Shown here: piece by piece, positions 33,401-42,863 of the stretch
How the letters are laid out: each line of letters begins with the position of its first letter
Position numbering within the stretch: the stretch's first letter is position 1
Source: Anomaloglossus baeobatrachus
Taxonomy: Eukaryota; Chordata; Amphibia; Anura; Aromobatidae
Direction of reading: 5' to 3'
Assembly (NCBI RefSeq): GCF_048569485.1
Contig: NC_134359.1
Location: 34,173,779-34,237,778, forward strand
DNA length: 64,000 nt
Made by a program: the position numbers and the translations under genes
Notes under the pieces: model-generated
The model's input: the letters and a program-made list of their open reading frames with translations, nothing else
Told to the model about the DNA's origin: nothing
Databases searched by the model: none

Positions 33401-33753
33401 CTAACCTCGTTGTCAGTAGCATTCTCCTCCACCTCCTCTGCTAACCTCATCGACTGCCTGACTGTGGGTTGACAGTAAGGGAGATCTACAACCTCATCAT
33501 CACCCTGTGTATTTTCACTCCCCTCGTCCTCAGAGGCAACCTCTTCCTGCCCTGACCGAATACTTAAGTTGTCATTCCAATCAGGTAGCTGAGTCTCATA
33601 ATCATCAGCATGTTCTTCATTGTCTCCACCAAGAGGAGTTACAGTTTGGGAATGAGGGTCTACATTATGCTCAGAACCTTCTTCATCTGGGCCTGGATCC
33701 AACTCACAAAGCTTCTGGGCATCAGTGCAGATCATTTCCTTGTCTGGACTCAC
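30490..33753 (-). pseudogene. hAT transposase, ZBED-like, broken
   Basis: In coding order: an acidic N-terminal region; a BED zinc finger (AWSFF..., C-K-I-C, then N-R-H-M-D-M-K-H, about 33110-33290); and the hAT RNase-H-like core with FTTDTWTS (first Asp), MCDNAANL (second Asp) and CMAHVLNLVVQ (CxxH). It ends with the C-terminal dimerisation part ASVVSERVFSAAGCVLTDKR. Breaks seen: a one-base frameshift near 33255 in a T run (coding strand), an in-frame TGA at 32643-32645 (arginine CGA likely before), TGA at 31290-31292, a frameshift near 31050 and TAG at 30976-30978. It encodes no working transposase. The domain order resembles domesticated ZBED proteins, but the TIRs show it is still part of a transposon. 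Confidence 0.9.
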
Positions 33754-34225
33754 TGCTGCTTTGGAGCAGACCTCTGATTCTCAGGCTATAGTGTGACTGA
33801 ACAGCTCTGCAGACTCAACCATTTCTGTTACCCCATACTCTGCAGGGCTGGTGGAGACTTGAGAGCTGGTAGAAAGCAAGTGCGATTGGGATGACAACTC
33901 AGAGGACTGGAGTCTTTGGGATGTTTAAGTTGAGGTGGAGGAGAGGCCACTTGATGGCGCACTTGAGATCCATCTAAGCATCTGCTGTTTTTGTGCCTCA
34001 TCTACTTTTGGTAGCAATGGTCATTTCCGTAACAAAGGGATCATATCAGATTGTCCACGGAAAGTAGTAGACATCTTACTTTGGCTGGAAGATGGTCTTT
34101 CTTTAGCAGATGTTACTGTTGCTTTACCACCTACCCCACGGACAAACTTTTTTTCCCTTTCCAGCACGCCTGTTCCCCTTTCCACCAGCATCTGGCCTTT
34201 TGCAACTCATTTTGTTTGTTGCAGT

Positions 34226-34485
34226 TAAAATTGCATAGCAGAAATGGAGAGGTGGTGTAGAATGGAGAGGTGGTGTAGCTTTCTTGACAGCAGATTTACG
34301 TCACTGACTATCTCAGACAATGATACTATCCCCCAAAGAATTGCCTGCACTTTGTGCAGGTAAAATTGTGCAGCAGAAATGGAGAGGTGGTGTAGAATGG
34401 AGAGGTGGTGTAGCTTTCTTGACAGCAGAGGTACGTCACTGACTATAACACATGCTGATACTATGCCCCAAGGAATTGCCTGAAC
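34226..34485. repeat. Two tandem ~135-bp units
   Basis: TAAAATTGYRYAGCAGAAATGG starts at 34226 and 34361, each followed by a doubled TGGAGAGGTGGTGTAG and CTTTCTTGACAGCAG. It lies in the 5' part of the outer hAT element. Confidence 0.88.
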
Positions 34486-35423
34486 TGATTTAGACAGACG
34501 CTGTGAAAAACCCTTGAACAGCGCTGGCACAGACCTGCCTAGCAAAAATGGCTATGAACTACTCTAATCTAGCCCTGAAAAGGGCTGAAATTAAAACTAG
34601 TTCCTACTCCCTAAACCGATGTCTCGATTGCAATTTATAGTGCCCACAGCAGCAGCAGCAGCAGTGGGAGCGGTGACTGACACACACCTGCAGCACTGAG
34701 ATAATGGCGGCGACAGGGAATATGGCCGGGTCTTATAGGGCAAGGACTAGAGATGAGCGAACCGGTCCCGGTTCGGCTCGAGGCCGGTTCGCCGAACGGG
34801 GGTCCCGTTCGAGTTCGGCTCGTCGAACGTTCGACGAACCGAACGCGAACGTATAGGCTATAATGGGAGGCAATCACAAACACATAAAAATGCATTATAA
34901 ATGTACACAAACAGTTAATAAACATTGCCATAACACTTACCGGTCCCCGCGATCCCTTCTGCACTCTGTCTCCTGCCGCTATTCCATCCGATGATCGCTT
35001 AATCCTCCCGGTGACCTGCACTGCCAGCAGAGATGCAGGACCTATCGTGACGTCAAAATAGCCATGTGACCAGTCACGTGGCTATTATCTCATTGGCTAC
35101 AGACTGGTCACATGACTATGACACGTCATGTAGGACCTGCGAGTGCATCTCTCCGGTACACGGTGCACATATGTGTATCGCCGTGTACCGGCGACATGCT
35201 CTAGCACACGGTCGACTCCCCGTTCCGTTAGGGACCGGCTGACACAGCCGGTCATTAACGGAGATCACCCTTGCCATAGCAACGCAGTTAGCGGTGACAT
35301 CACCGCTAACCGCGGCTCCGAGAGCACCGTTGCTATGGTAACGCGTCTGTCAGCGTTACCGCTGTTACCGCTGACAGCCAGCACCGATCACTCACGGAGT
35401 GAAGGCTGCACGCTGCTTCCCGA

Positions 35424-35700
35424 TTGTAGTGAGGATTGTACTGAGGATGAGGTTCCCCAGCCCCAAGTGATGAGCTGGTGAATCTCATCCTTCCTCACTA
35501 CAATCGTCACTACTACTACACTAGTGAGGATTGTAGTGAGGATGAGATGCCCCAGCCCCAAGTGATGAGCTGGTGAATCTCATCCTTCCTCACTACAATC
35601 GTCACTACTACTACACTAGTGAGGATGAGATGCCCCAGCCCCAAGTGATGAGCTGGTGAACCTCATCCTCACTACAATCGTCACTACTACTACACTAGAA
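35424..35700. repeat. Three irregular tandem units (80-95 bp)
   Basis: Each unit carries CCCCAGCCCCAAGTGATGAG, then CTCATCCTTCCTCACTACAA, then TCACTACTACTACACTAG. The GAGGATGAG and CTCATCCT parts within a unit are inverted relative to each other. Confidence 0.88.
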
Positions 35701-36099
35701 AGAAAGAAGACAGAAGATGAGGATCGTGGAGGGCTGACAGGGGGTAATAAAGATGGAGTCTCTAATGTGTCTGTGTATTTATTTCTATTAAAGTATTTTT
35801 TCTCTGTGTGGTGTCTTTTTTTTAACCCTTTATTGGAGATTCTTAATGGCCGGGTCAAACGTGCCTGACATTAAGAATCTCTGGCTTAATACTGGCTAGG
35901 AAAACAAAGCCAGTATTAACTCATGATTACCCAACAAGCCACCCGGCTCCAGGGCTGTTGGAAGAGTTGGATACAGCGCCAGATGATGGCGCTTCTATGA
36001 GAGCGCCATTTTCTGGGGCGGCTGCGGACTGCAATTCGCAGCAGAGGCGCCCAGAAACCTCGGGCTAACCTGTGCTGCGGATTCCAATCCCCAGCTGCC

Positions 36100-36900
36100 T
36101 AGTTGTACCCGGCTGGACACAAAAATGGGGCGAAGCCCACGTCATTTGTTTTTTAATTATTTCATGAAATAAGTGAAATAATTAAAAAAAAACGGGCTTC
36201 CCTATATTTTTGGTTCCCAGCCGGGTACAAATAGGCAACTGGGGGTTGGAGGCAGCCCGTGGCTGCCTGCTGTACCTGGCTAGCATACAAAAATATGGCG
36301 AAGCCCACGTCATTTTTTTGGTGGGCAAAAAAATTCTGCATTCAGTCCTGGATGGAGTATGCTGAGCCTTGTAGTTCTGCAGCTGCTGTCTGCTCTTCTC
36401 CATACAGATAGACAGCATACTCCATCCAGGACTGTATACAGAAGTTTTTTGCCCCCTGAAAAAATTATGTGGGCTTCGCCATATTTTTGTATGCTAGCCA
36501 GGTACAGCAGGCAGGTACGGCTACCCCCAACCCCCAGTTGCCTATTTGTACCCGGCTGGGAACCAAAAATAAAGGGAAGACCTTTTTTTATTATTTCATG
36601 AATTTCATGAAATAATTAGAAAACAAATGACATAGGCTTCGCCCCATTTTTGTGTCCAGCCAGGTACAACTAGGCAGCTGGGGATTGGAATCCGCAGCAC
36701 AGGTTGGCCTGAGCTTTCTGGGCCCCACTGCTGCGAATTGCAGTCTGCAGCCGCCTCAGAAAATGGCATTTTCATAGAAGCGCCATATTGTGGCGCTGTA
36801 TCCAACTCTTCCAGCACCTGCCTGCTATACCTGGCTAGCATACAAAAATATGGCGAAGCTCACGTCCTTTTTTTGTAGTTTTTTGGCAAAAAAAATAAAA
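36100..36900. repeat. Inverted modules inside nested hAT
   Basis: Strings TGGGGATTGGAATCCGCAG, TACCCGGCTGG, ATACAAAAATATGGCGAAGC and TCCATCCAGGACTG occur in both orientations between 36050 and 36890. The region can fold into several hairpins. No coding sequence. Confidence 0.8.
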
Positions 36901-37265
36901 AATGCTTCCCTGGATTTTCCATTGCCAGTGAAGGTAACACCAAGCAGTGGGGGTTAGCAGTAGCTGCTTGGATTATCCTTAGCTAGCAATACAAAAAATG
37001 CAGCGGGAGCCCATATATATTTTTTTTAATTATTTATTTAAATAACTAAAAATAAAATGGGCTTCCCTGTATTTTGATTGCTGGACATCACAGTGCTGTA
37101 AAAATAAATCTTTAAAAAAATGACGTAGCGCTCCGCGGTATTTTTGATTCTCAGCGCAGATAAAGCAGACAGCTATGGGTTGCCACCCCCATCTGCCTGC
37201 CGTTACCTTGGTTGGCAATCAAAATACAGGGAAGCCCATTAATTTTTTCTATTTAAAAAATAGTT

Positions 37266-37680
37266 AAAAAAAAAATGACGTTGGGTCCCCCCATTTTTGA
37301 TAGCCAGCTAGGGTAAAGCAGACGGCTGTAGCCAGAAAACCACAGCTGGCAGCTTTACCGTGGTTGGGGATCCAATGTGGAGGTCCCCTCAGGCTCTTTT
37401 TTATAATTATTGTATAAATATTAATAATTACACAATAAAAGTAGGGTCCCCCCCAAATTGGATCACCAGCCAAGGTAAAGCGGACAGCTGTGGTCTGGTA
37501 TTCTCAGGGTGGGAAGGTCCATAGTTATTGGGCCTTCACAGCCTAAAAATAGCAGGCCGCAGGCACCCCAGACGTGGCGCATCCACTAGATGCGCCAATC
37601 CTGGCGCTTCACCCCAGCTCATCCCGTGCCCTGGTGCAGTGGCAAACGGGGTAATAAATCGGGTTGATACTAGCTGTAAA
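37266..37680. repeat. Direct repeat copy 1 in nested hAT
   Basis: About 400 bp starting near GCCAGCTAGGGTAAAGCAGACGG and including CACCAGCCAAGGTAAAGC and ATGCGCCAATCCTGGCGCTTC. It recurs at 39195-39600 in the same orientation. Confidence 0.85.
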
Positions 37681-38162
37681 GTAACCTGAGATCAAGCCCA
37701 GCAGTTTGTGATGTCATGGCGTCTATTAGATACTCAACATCATAAACTGTCAGTACTAACAAAAAAAAAAAATCGACAAAAGAAATTTATTTGAAAAAAC
37801 AGTCCCCAAAACATTTCCTCTTTCACCAATTTATTGTAAGAAAAAAAATAAAGGGGTCCCACGACGACTCTGGACCGTCTAGAATATGGGGGGGAGACAC
37901 TCAGGGAACGTATCCCCCATTTTCTAGGAGTGCGGACCCTTCATGTGAGGAGTGTGGGTGCAATGAATCTGCACTCACTCTTCTCGGGTCCACAGCAGCA
38001 GAGTCCATGTCGTAATGGTTGCTACCAAAGCTGCAATGCCCTGCTCATGAGGTAAGGGCATGCCTAATCAGGAGAACTACTGTAGAGGAAGCTCTGCTCA
38101 CTGGTATATAGGTGCTCAGAGGTAATAATAGATAAAATTAGTGAGTAACCTCGGCACTCTAA

Positions 38163-38611
38163 GGGTATGTGCGCACGTTGCTTTTTACCTGCTTTTTTGC
38201 TGCTTTTTCTTCTGCGCTGTTTAATGCCAAAATGGATGTGTTCTTCTATTCAAGCAAAGTCTATGGGAATTTGGTTTTCTTGTCCGCACTATGCAGTTCA
38301 AACTGCAGCCTTTTTGGTGCAGAACTTTGGTCAAAAACTCAGCTTTGCAGTGCAAAACCCAAATGGCAAAAACAATTCACATGTCAGTTGTTTTTGCCAT
38401 TTGGGTTTTGCACTGCAAAGCTGAGTTTTTGACCAAAGTTCTGCACCAAAAAGGCTGCAGTTTGAACTGCATAGTGCGGACAAGAAACCCAAATTCCCAT
38501 AGACTTTGCTTGAAAAGCAGAACACAACCATTTTGGCATTAAACGCTGCAGTTGAAAAAGCAGCAAAAAAGCAGGTAAAAAGCAGATAAAAAGCAACGTG
38601 CGGACATAGCC
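38163..38611. mobile_element. Fold-back MITE, TAA target duplication (copy 3)
   Basis: 449 bp, near-complete palindrome, with ends GGGTATGTGCGCACGTTGC and GCAACGTGCGGACATAGCC. It has TAA at 38160-38162 and 38612-38614. It is the closest relative of the copy at 13209. Confidence 0.9.
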
Positions 38612-38614
38612 TAA

Positions 38615-39195
38615 ATCTCCCAGACTAAGTCAGTAAGTCACAACGGATAGTAATGCAAAATCACTCTTTATTGGTCCGTATTAAGAAAAAAAAATTTTCA
38701 TAAGCATATATGTTTTTGTCCAAAACAAGTTACAAATGACGTTTCGGCCTGAGCCTTCGTCAGATTGGACTTATCTGCATGAAATTATGAAAAATGACAA
38801 TAATCAGTATCACATAAGAGTGAGAGAACAATAACATAAACTCGAACAATGTAGAGGTACAATTTGGATGCAGCAAAAAAATTGCAACACAGCAAGAAAT
38901 GAAACACATGATACAAATGTCATAATACAGTACAAGGACAATAAAGTAATGACAAATATCGGGTCAGAGTAGACTTAGACAGCTCTGGTACGAAAGAGAT
39001 GTCAATCATAAAGTAACATGTGCAGTAGGTGTAGAGCTACAGTGTGCATGGCAGACCTAATGGGTAGACCGACCATAGAAAAAGTGGAGAAAAAGTGGAG
39101 AAAAAGTGGAGAAAAAGTGGAGCACCCTTTGGTGCCTTTCATGTGGCACTAAGGGGTGCTTAGCTTTGTATTTAGCCAAAAAAATGAAAAAAAAA
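38615..39195. repeat. Unassigned repeat-like stretch
   Basis: Lies between the MITE and the second direct-repeat copy. It contains a TTTATTGGTCC string, GACGTTTCGGCCTGAGCCTTC and an 11-bp unit GAAAAAGTGGA four times at 39078-39121. No family was recognised. Confidence 0.5.
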
Positions 39196-39600
39196 AAATA
39201 ACGTAGGGTTCCCCCTAGTTTTGTAGCCAGCTAGGGTAAAGCAGACGGCTGCAGCCTGCAGACCACAGCTGGCAACCTCACCTTGGCTGGTAATCCAAAA
39301 CTGAGGGCACCCCACGCTGTTATTTTAAATTAAATAAATAATTTAAAAAAAAAACACGTAGGGGTCCCCCAAAATTGGATCACCAGCCAAGGTAAAGCAG
39401 ACAGCTGGGGCCTGATATTCTCAGACTAGGGAGGTCCATGGTTATTGGACTCTCCCCAGCCTAAAAATAGCAGGCCGCAGCCGCCCCAGAAGTGGCGCAT
39501 CCATTAGATGTGCCAATCCTGGTGCTTCGCCCCAGCTCATCCCGCGCCCTGGTGCGGTGGCAAACGGGGTAATATATGGGGTTAATACCAGATGTGTAAT
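39195..39600. repeat. Direct repeat copy 2 in nested hAT
   Basis: Second copy of 37266-37680. The DNA between them (about 37700-39190) includes the MITE and may be a later insertion. Confidence 0.85.
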
Positions 39601-40156
39601 GTCACCTGGCATCAAGCCCTGGGGTTGGTGAGGTCAGGCGTCTATCAGATACCCGACATCACCAACCCAGTCAGTATTAAAATAAAATAGACGACAAACA
39701 CATTTTTATTTGAAAAAATACTCCCCAATACATTCCCTCTTTAACCAATTTATTAGAATGAAAAACAAATCCAGGTCTGGTGTAATCCAAGGGGTTGCCA
39801 TGACGATCCACACTGTCCCAGTCAATGAAGAGCAGGATGTTCCCCATTGGCTGGGAGAGCAGTGCAGTGACCTGAGCTAACATCAATGGGTCAGCCCAGG
39901 TCACTGCAGGGGATGACAAGTGCTGCTGTCAGCGAGGTACATTACCTGCGCTGATCTCCAGCACTGCCGACAGCCCCTGTCACTGAGCTCAATGACCGGC
40001 TTCACACCAAGTATCGCGAGAGGTCCGTGACGTCACCGCTAGTCAGTCTCGGGTCGGAAGCGAAAGGTGATGTGACAAGCGGCGGCCATGGAGGACAGTG
40101 ACAGCGCTGAGGTCGGGATGGCGGGACTTCATCACCGCAGGTAAGCCGAGCGGGGG

Positions 40157-40193
<37 letters not shown>
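40157..40193. repeat. (GT)n microsatellite
   Basis: An almost uninterrupted GT run follows a G tract. Confidence 0.95.
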
Positions 40194-40195
<2 letters not shown>

Positions 40196-40254
40196 CATGC
40201 CGCAGGCAGGAGGGGGCGGAGCGAGCTGAGCGGGGAAGTGTGGGCTTCCTGCAC

Positions 40255-40335
40255 GTAACTAAGATAAACATCGGGTTACTAACCAAAGCGCTTTGCTTGG
40301 ATACCCGATGTTTATCTTGGTTACCAGCTTCTGGC
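40255..40335. repeat. Hairpin module shared with MITE 56507
   Basis: AAGATAAACATCGGGTTAC and its reverse complement TACCCGATGTTTATCTTGG flank a short loop. A closely similar hairpin (CGTAAACATCGGGTAACC and GGTTACCCGATGTTTACG) lies at about 56800-56865 in an element with a different target duplication. Confidence 0.85.
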
Positions 40336-40949
40336 AGGCTGCCAGCGATGGCTCCTGCACACTGTAGCTGTAAAAAGCCCTGCTTTTTGCTGCTAGAACC
40401 GTTCTCGAACATATCTAGAACTATCGAGCTTTTGCAAAAAGCTCGAGTTCTAGTTCGATCTCGAACAGCCCCCAAAATCACTCGAGCCCCGAACTGGAGA
40501 ACCTCGAACCACGAACCGCGCTCAACTCTAGCAAGGACATGTGACATGCACAGCCAATGAAACATGCCCTTGCTTGTCTGGCAAAAATCAACTTTGCTGT
40601 GAGTGTGTCTATGATTGGCTAACAGCCTGGCCTGCCCCACTGTACGCGCAGTTTGGAAAAAAAAATGGTGATCGACATTCTTTCAGCACTCAGCAGCAGC
40701 ACTGATCTAAACCCCGTCCCCCCCAAACACTATACGCTGAATTTTGATAATATCATTAGTAACAGTGAAAAGTCAGCTAGTAACTAGCTACGCTTTTGGT
40801 GATCGAACCGTTATTGAACGGTAATTCGAACGGTTGAATGTTAAGCAAATCCTTCGAGTTCGTTGAACGACTCAAACACCGCCCAAAACAACTCGGATTT
40901 GAAATTGGCGAACGGTTCGCTTCGAACATCGCTCATCTCTAGTATTTAG

Positions 40950-41287
40950 TAAACACTATTTTTGATCAAAAATGCATAAAGCAATCCCACCACGACAAGA
41001 TGTACCCAAATCGAGACGGTATCTACACTCTCTGGTATTAAAACCTCACCATGTGTCAAAACAGACCTCAATGTAAATAAGGGCAGAGAGTGACTGGGTC
41101 TCGACTATGGACACACAGCCATGGGAGACACTATAGATAAAATGCCCAGCTCAGTGAAAAGGGAACCACACTCTATTTGTACTAAGTAGAAGAGGCTACA
41201 AAGAATAAAAAAAATGAGCCGAGCATGAATTTGTAAAAGAAGCAGATTAAAAGAAGCGAACACGAAGCTGGATGTCTGCTTTATGTA
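40950..41287. repeat. R3 block, copy alpha
   Basis: Matches 47353-47463 and 51297-51535 (AGCAATCCCACCACGACAAG, ACACTCTCTGGTATTAAAACC, CTATGGACACACAGCCATGG). It serves as the empty-site reference for element D. Confidence 0.88.
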
Positions 41288-41290
41288 TAA

Positions 41291-41713
41291 GGCTAAGACC
41301 TTACTTTGCTTTTTACCTGCTTTTTTGCTGCTTTTTCAACTGCAGCGTTTAATGCCAAAATGGATGTGTTCTGCTTTTCAAGCAAAGTCTATGGGAATTT
41401 GGGTTTCTAAACCCCACTATGCAGTTCAAACTGCAGCCTTTTTGTGGCAGAAATTTGGGCAAAAACTCAGCTTTGCAGTTCTAAACGAAAATGGCAAAAA
41501 AATTGACGTCAATTGTTTTTGCCATTTGCGTTTAGAACTGCAAAGCTGAGTTTTTGCCCAATTTCTGCCACAAAAAGGCTGCAGTTTGAACTGCATAGTG
41601 GGGTTTAGAAAACCAAATTCCCATAGACTAAGCTTGAAAAGCAGAACACATCCATTTTGGCATTAAACACTGCAGTTGAAAAAGCAGGTAAAAGGCAAAG
41701 TGGGGCCCTAGCC
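41291..41713. mobile_element. Fold-back MITE (copy 4)
   Basis: 423 bp, palindromic, starting GGCTAAGACCTTACTTTGC and ending GCAAAGTGGGGCCCTAGCC. Flanks are TAA (41288-41290) and TTA (41714-41716). The empty paralogue at about 51530 reads TATGTATTAGAGATG, so the original site was TTA and the left copy has since changed. Confidence 0.9.
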
Positions 41714-41716
41714 TTA

Positions 41717-42395
41717 GAGAAGAAAGAATAAAATTTGTGTCCACTAGTATGTTTAAAGAAATGGATGAAAATTTTGTAGGTGAGTGATCATGTATACAAA
41801 TCCCCAGTGGCATATCTAGAGTTTGATGGGCCCTGGTGCAAAGTTTGGACCTGAGTCCCCCACCAACACTGACACTCGGGGAACGGAATAATGACGCCAA
41901 CACTCTGGGTACGGGATAATGACACTGACACTTGGCTCTTTGCTCAGCACCCAGGTTTCCCATGATCTGAAATCCCTCTTTCTATCAGCACCCAGCTTTC
42001 CTATGTTCTGATATCCATCTTGTCTTCGGCACCCAGCTTCCCCATGCTCTGCTATACATCTTTCCCTCAGCACTCAGCTTTCCCATATCAGAGCATAGGA
42101 AAGCTGGGTGCTGAGAGAAGATGTATAGCAGAGCATGGGAAAGCTGGGTGCTGAGAGAAGATGTATAGCAGAGCATGGGAAAGCTGGGTGCTGAGGGAAA
42201 GAGCCTTTTTTCCTCAGAACAAAACTTTCCCATCCCATGCTTGTATGTTTGTCCCCACTCCTATATAGTTCTCCAAATACAATATTGGCTCCCACATAGC
42301 CTTCCATATAGTATAAAGGGTCCCACATAACACTTATACTAAAATGCACTCCCATAGTCCTCCATATATTATAATGCATTTCCCATAGTCCTCCT
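41717..42395. repeat. R3/R4 block, copy alpha
   Basis: Matches 51537-51615 and 54040-54440 (AATTTGTGTCCACTAGTATG, ATATCTAGAGTTTGATGGGCC, CCATCTTGTCYTCGGCAC). It is the empty-site reference for element E. Confidence 0.88.
42089..42208. repeat. Three tandem 40-bp units
   Basis: CAGAGCATRGGAAAGCTGGG begins at 42089, 42129 and 42169. The paralogous region at about 54310 has one unit, so the expansion is specific to this copy. Confidence 0.88.
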
Positions 42396-42859
42396 TGTAT
42401 AAAGTAGCCTTCATAGCATTCCAATTATTATAATGCACCCATAGGCCTCCATTTATTACAATTCACCCTATAGTTCTCCATATACTATATTGCACCCCAT
42501 AGTACTCCATATAATATACTGCACCACATAGTCCTCCATATATTATAATGCACCTCATAGTCTTCCATGTTTTATAATGCACCCCCATAGTCCATGTATA
42601 AGGTAGCCCCCATAGTCCTCCATATATTATAATGCAGCCCCCATAATCCTATATGTATTTTAATGCAGCCCCAGAGACTTTCAGATTGTATTATGCAACC
42701 CCATAGTTCTCCAAGTTTGATACACCCCTTATAGTCCATGCATAAGGTATCCTTCATATTGTACTATGCAGCCCCATAGACCTCCATGTATAATAGACCC
42801 CTATAGTCCATGTATAATGCACCCCTATAGATATGTATAAGGTGTCTTTCATATTGCAT
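42396..42859. repeat. ~28-bp minisatellite, block 1
   Basis: Degenerate repeats of a CCCCATAGTCCTCCATGTAT-AATGCA type. The same repeat continues at 45164-45650 after an LTR insertion. Confidence 0.88.
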
Positions 42860-42863
42860 TATG

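Larger units (their letters stand above)
34748..40530. mobile_element. hAT non-autonomous element nested in the outer hAT
   Basis: The 5,783-bp element starts TAGAGATGAGCGAACC and ends GCGCTCAACTCTA. It is flanked by perfect GCAAGGAC duplications (34740-34747 and 40531-40538). No transposase frame is seen. The interior is a mosaic: a CG-rich start, irregular tandem repeats (35424-35700), several inverted modules with CCCGGCTGG and ATATGGCGAAGCCCACGTC, a direct repeat (37266-37680 and 39195-39600), a MITE and a GT microsatellite. It inserted after the outer element. Confidence 0.92.
30033..40941 (-). mobile_element. hAT transposon, outer, with broken transposase
   Basis: The ends read TAGAGATGAGC at 30033 and GCTCATCTCTA at 40941. 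The flanking 8-bp duplications are GTACTTAG (30025-30032) and GTATTTAG (40942-40949), one mismatch. The 8-bp duplication is typical of hAT. After removing the nested element (34748-40530 plus one duplicated 8-mer) its own length is about 5.1 kb. The subterminal DNA is rich in GTTCG/CGAAC strings, which are possible transposase-binding motifs. The transposase lies on the minus strand at 30490-33753. Confidence 0.9.

Noticed and set aside
30033-33753. Domesticated ZBED host gene
   Set aside because: Several stops and frameshifts, and the frame is still enclosed by hAT inverted ends with an 8-bp duplication.
40157-40193. Z-DNA or regulatory role of the GT run
   Set aside because: An ordinary microsatellite with nothing around it to suggest function.
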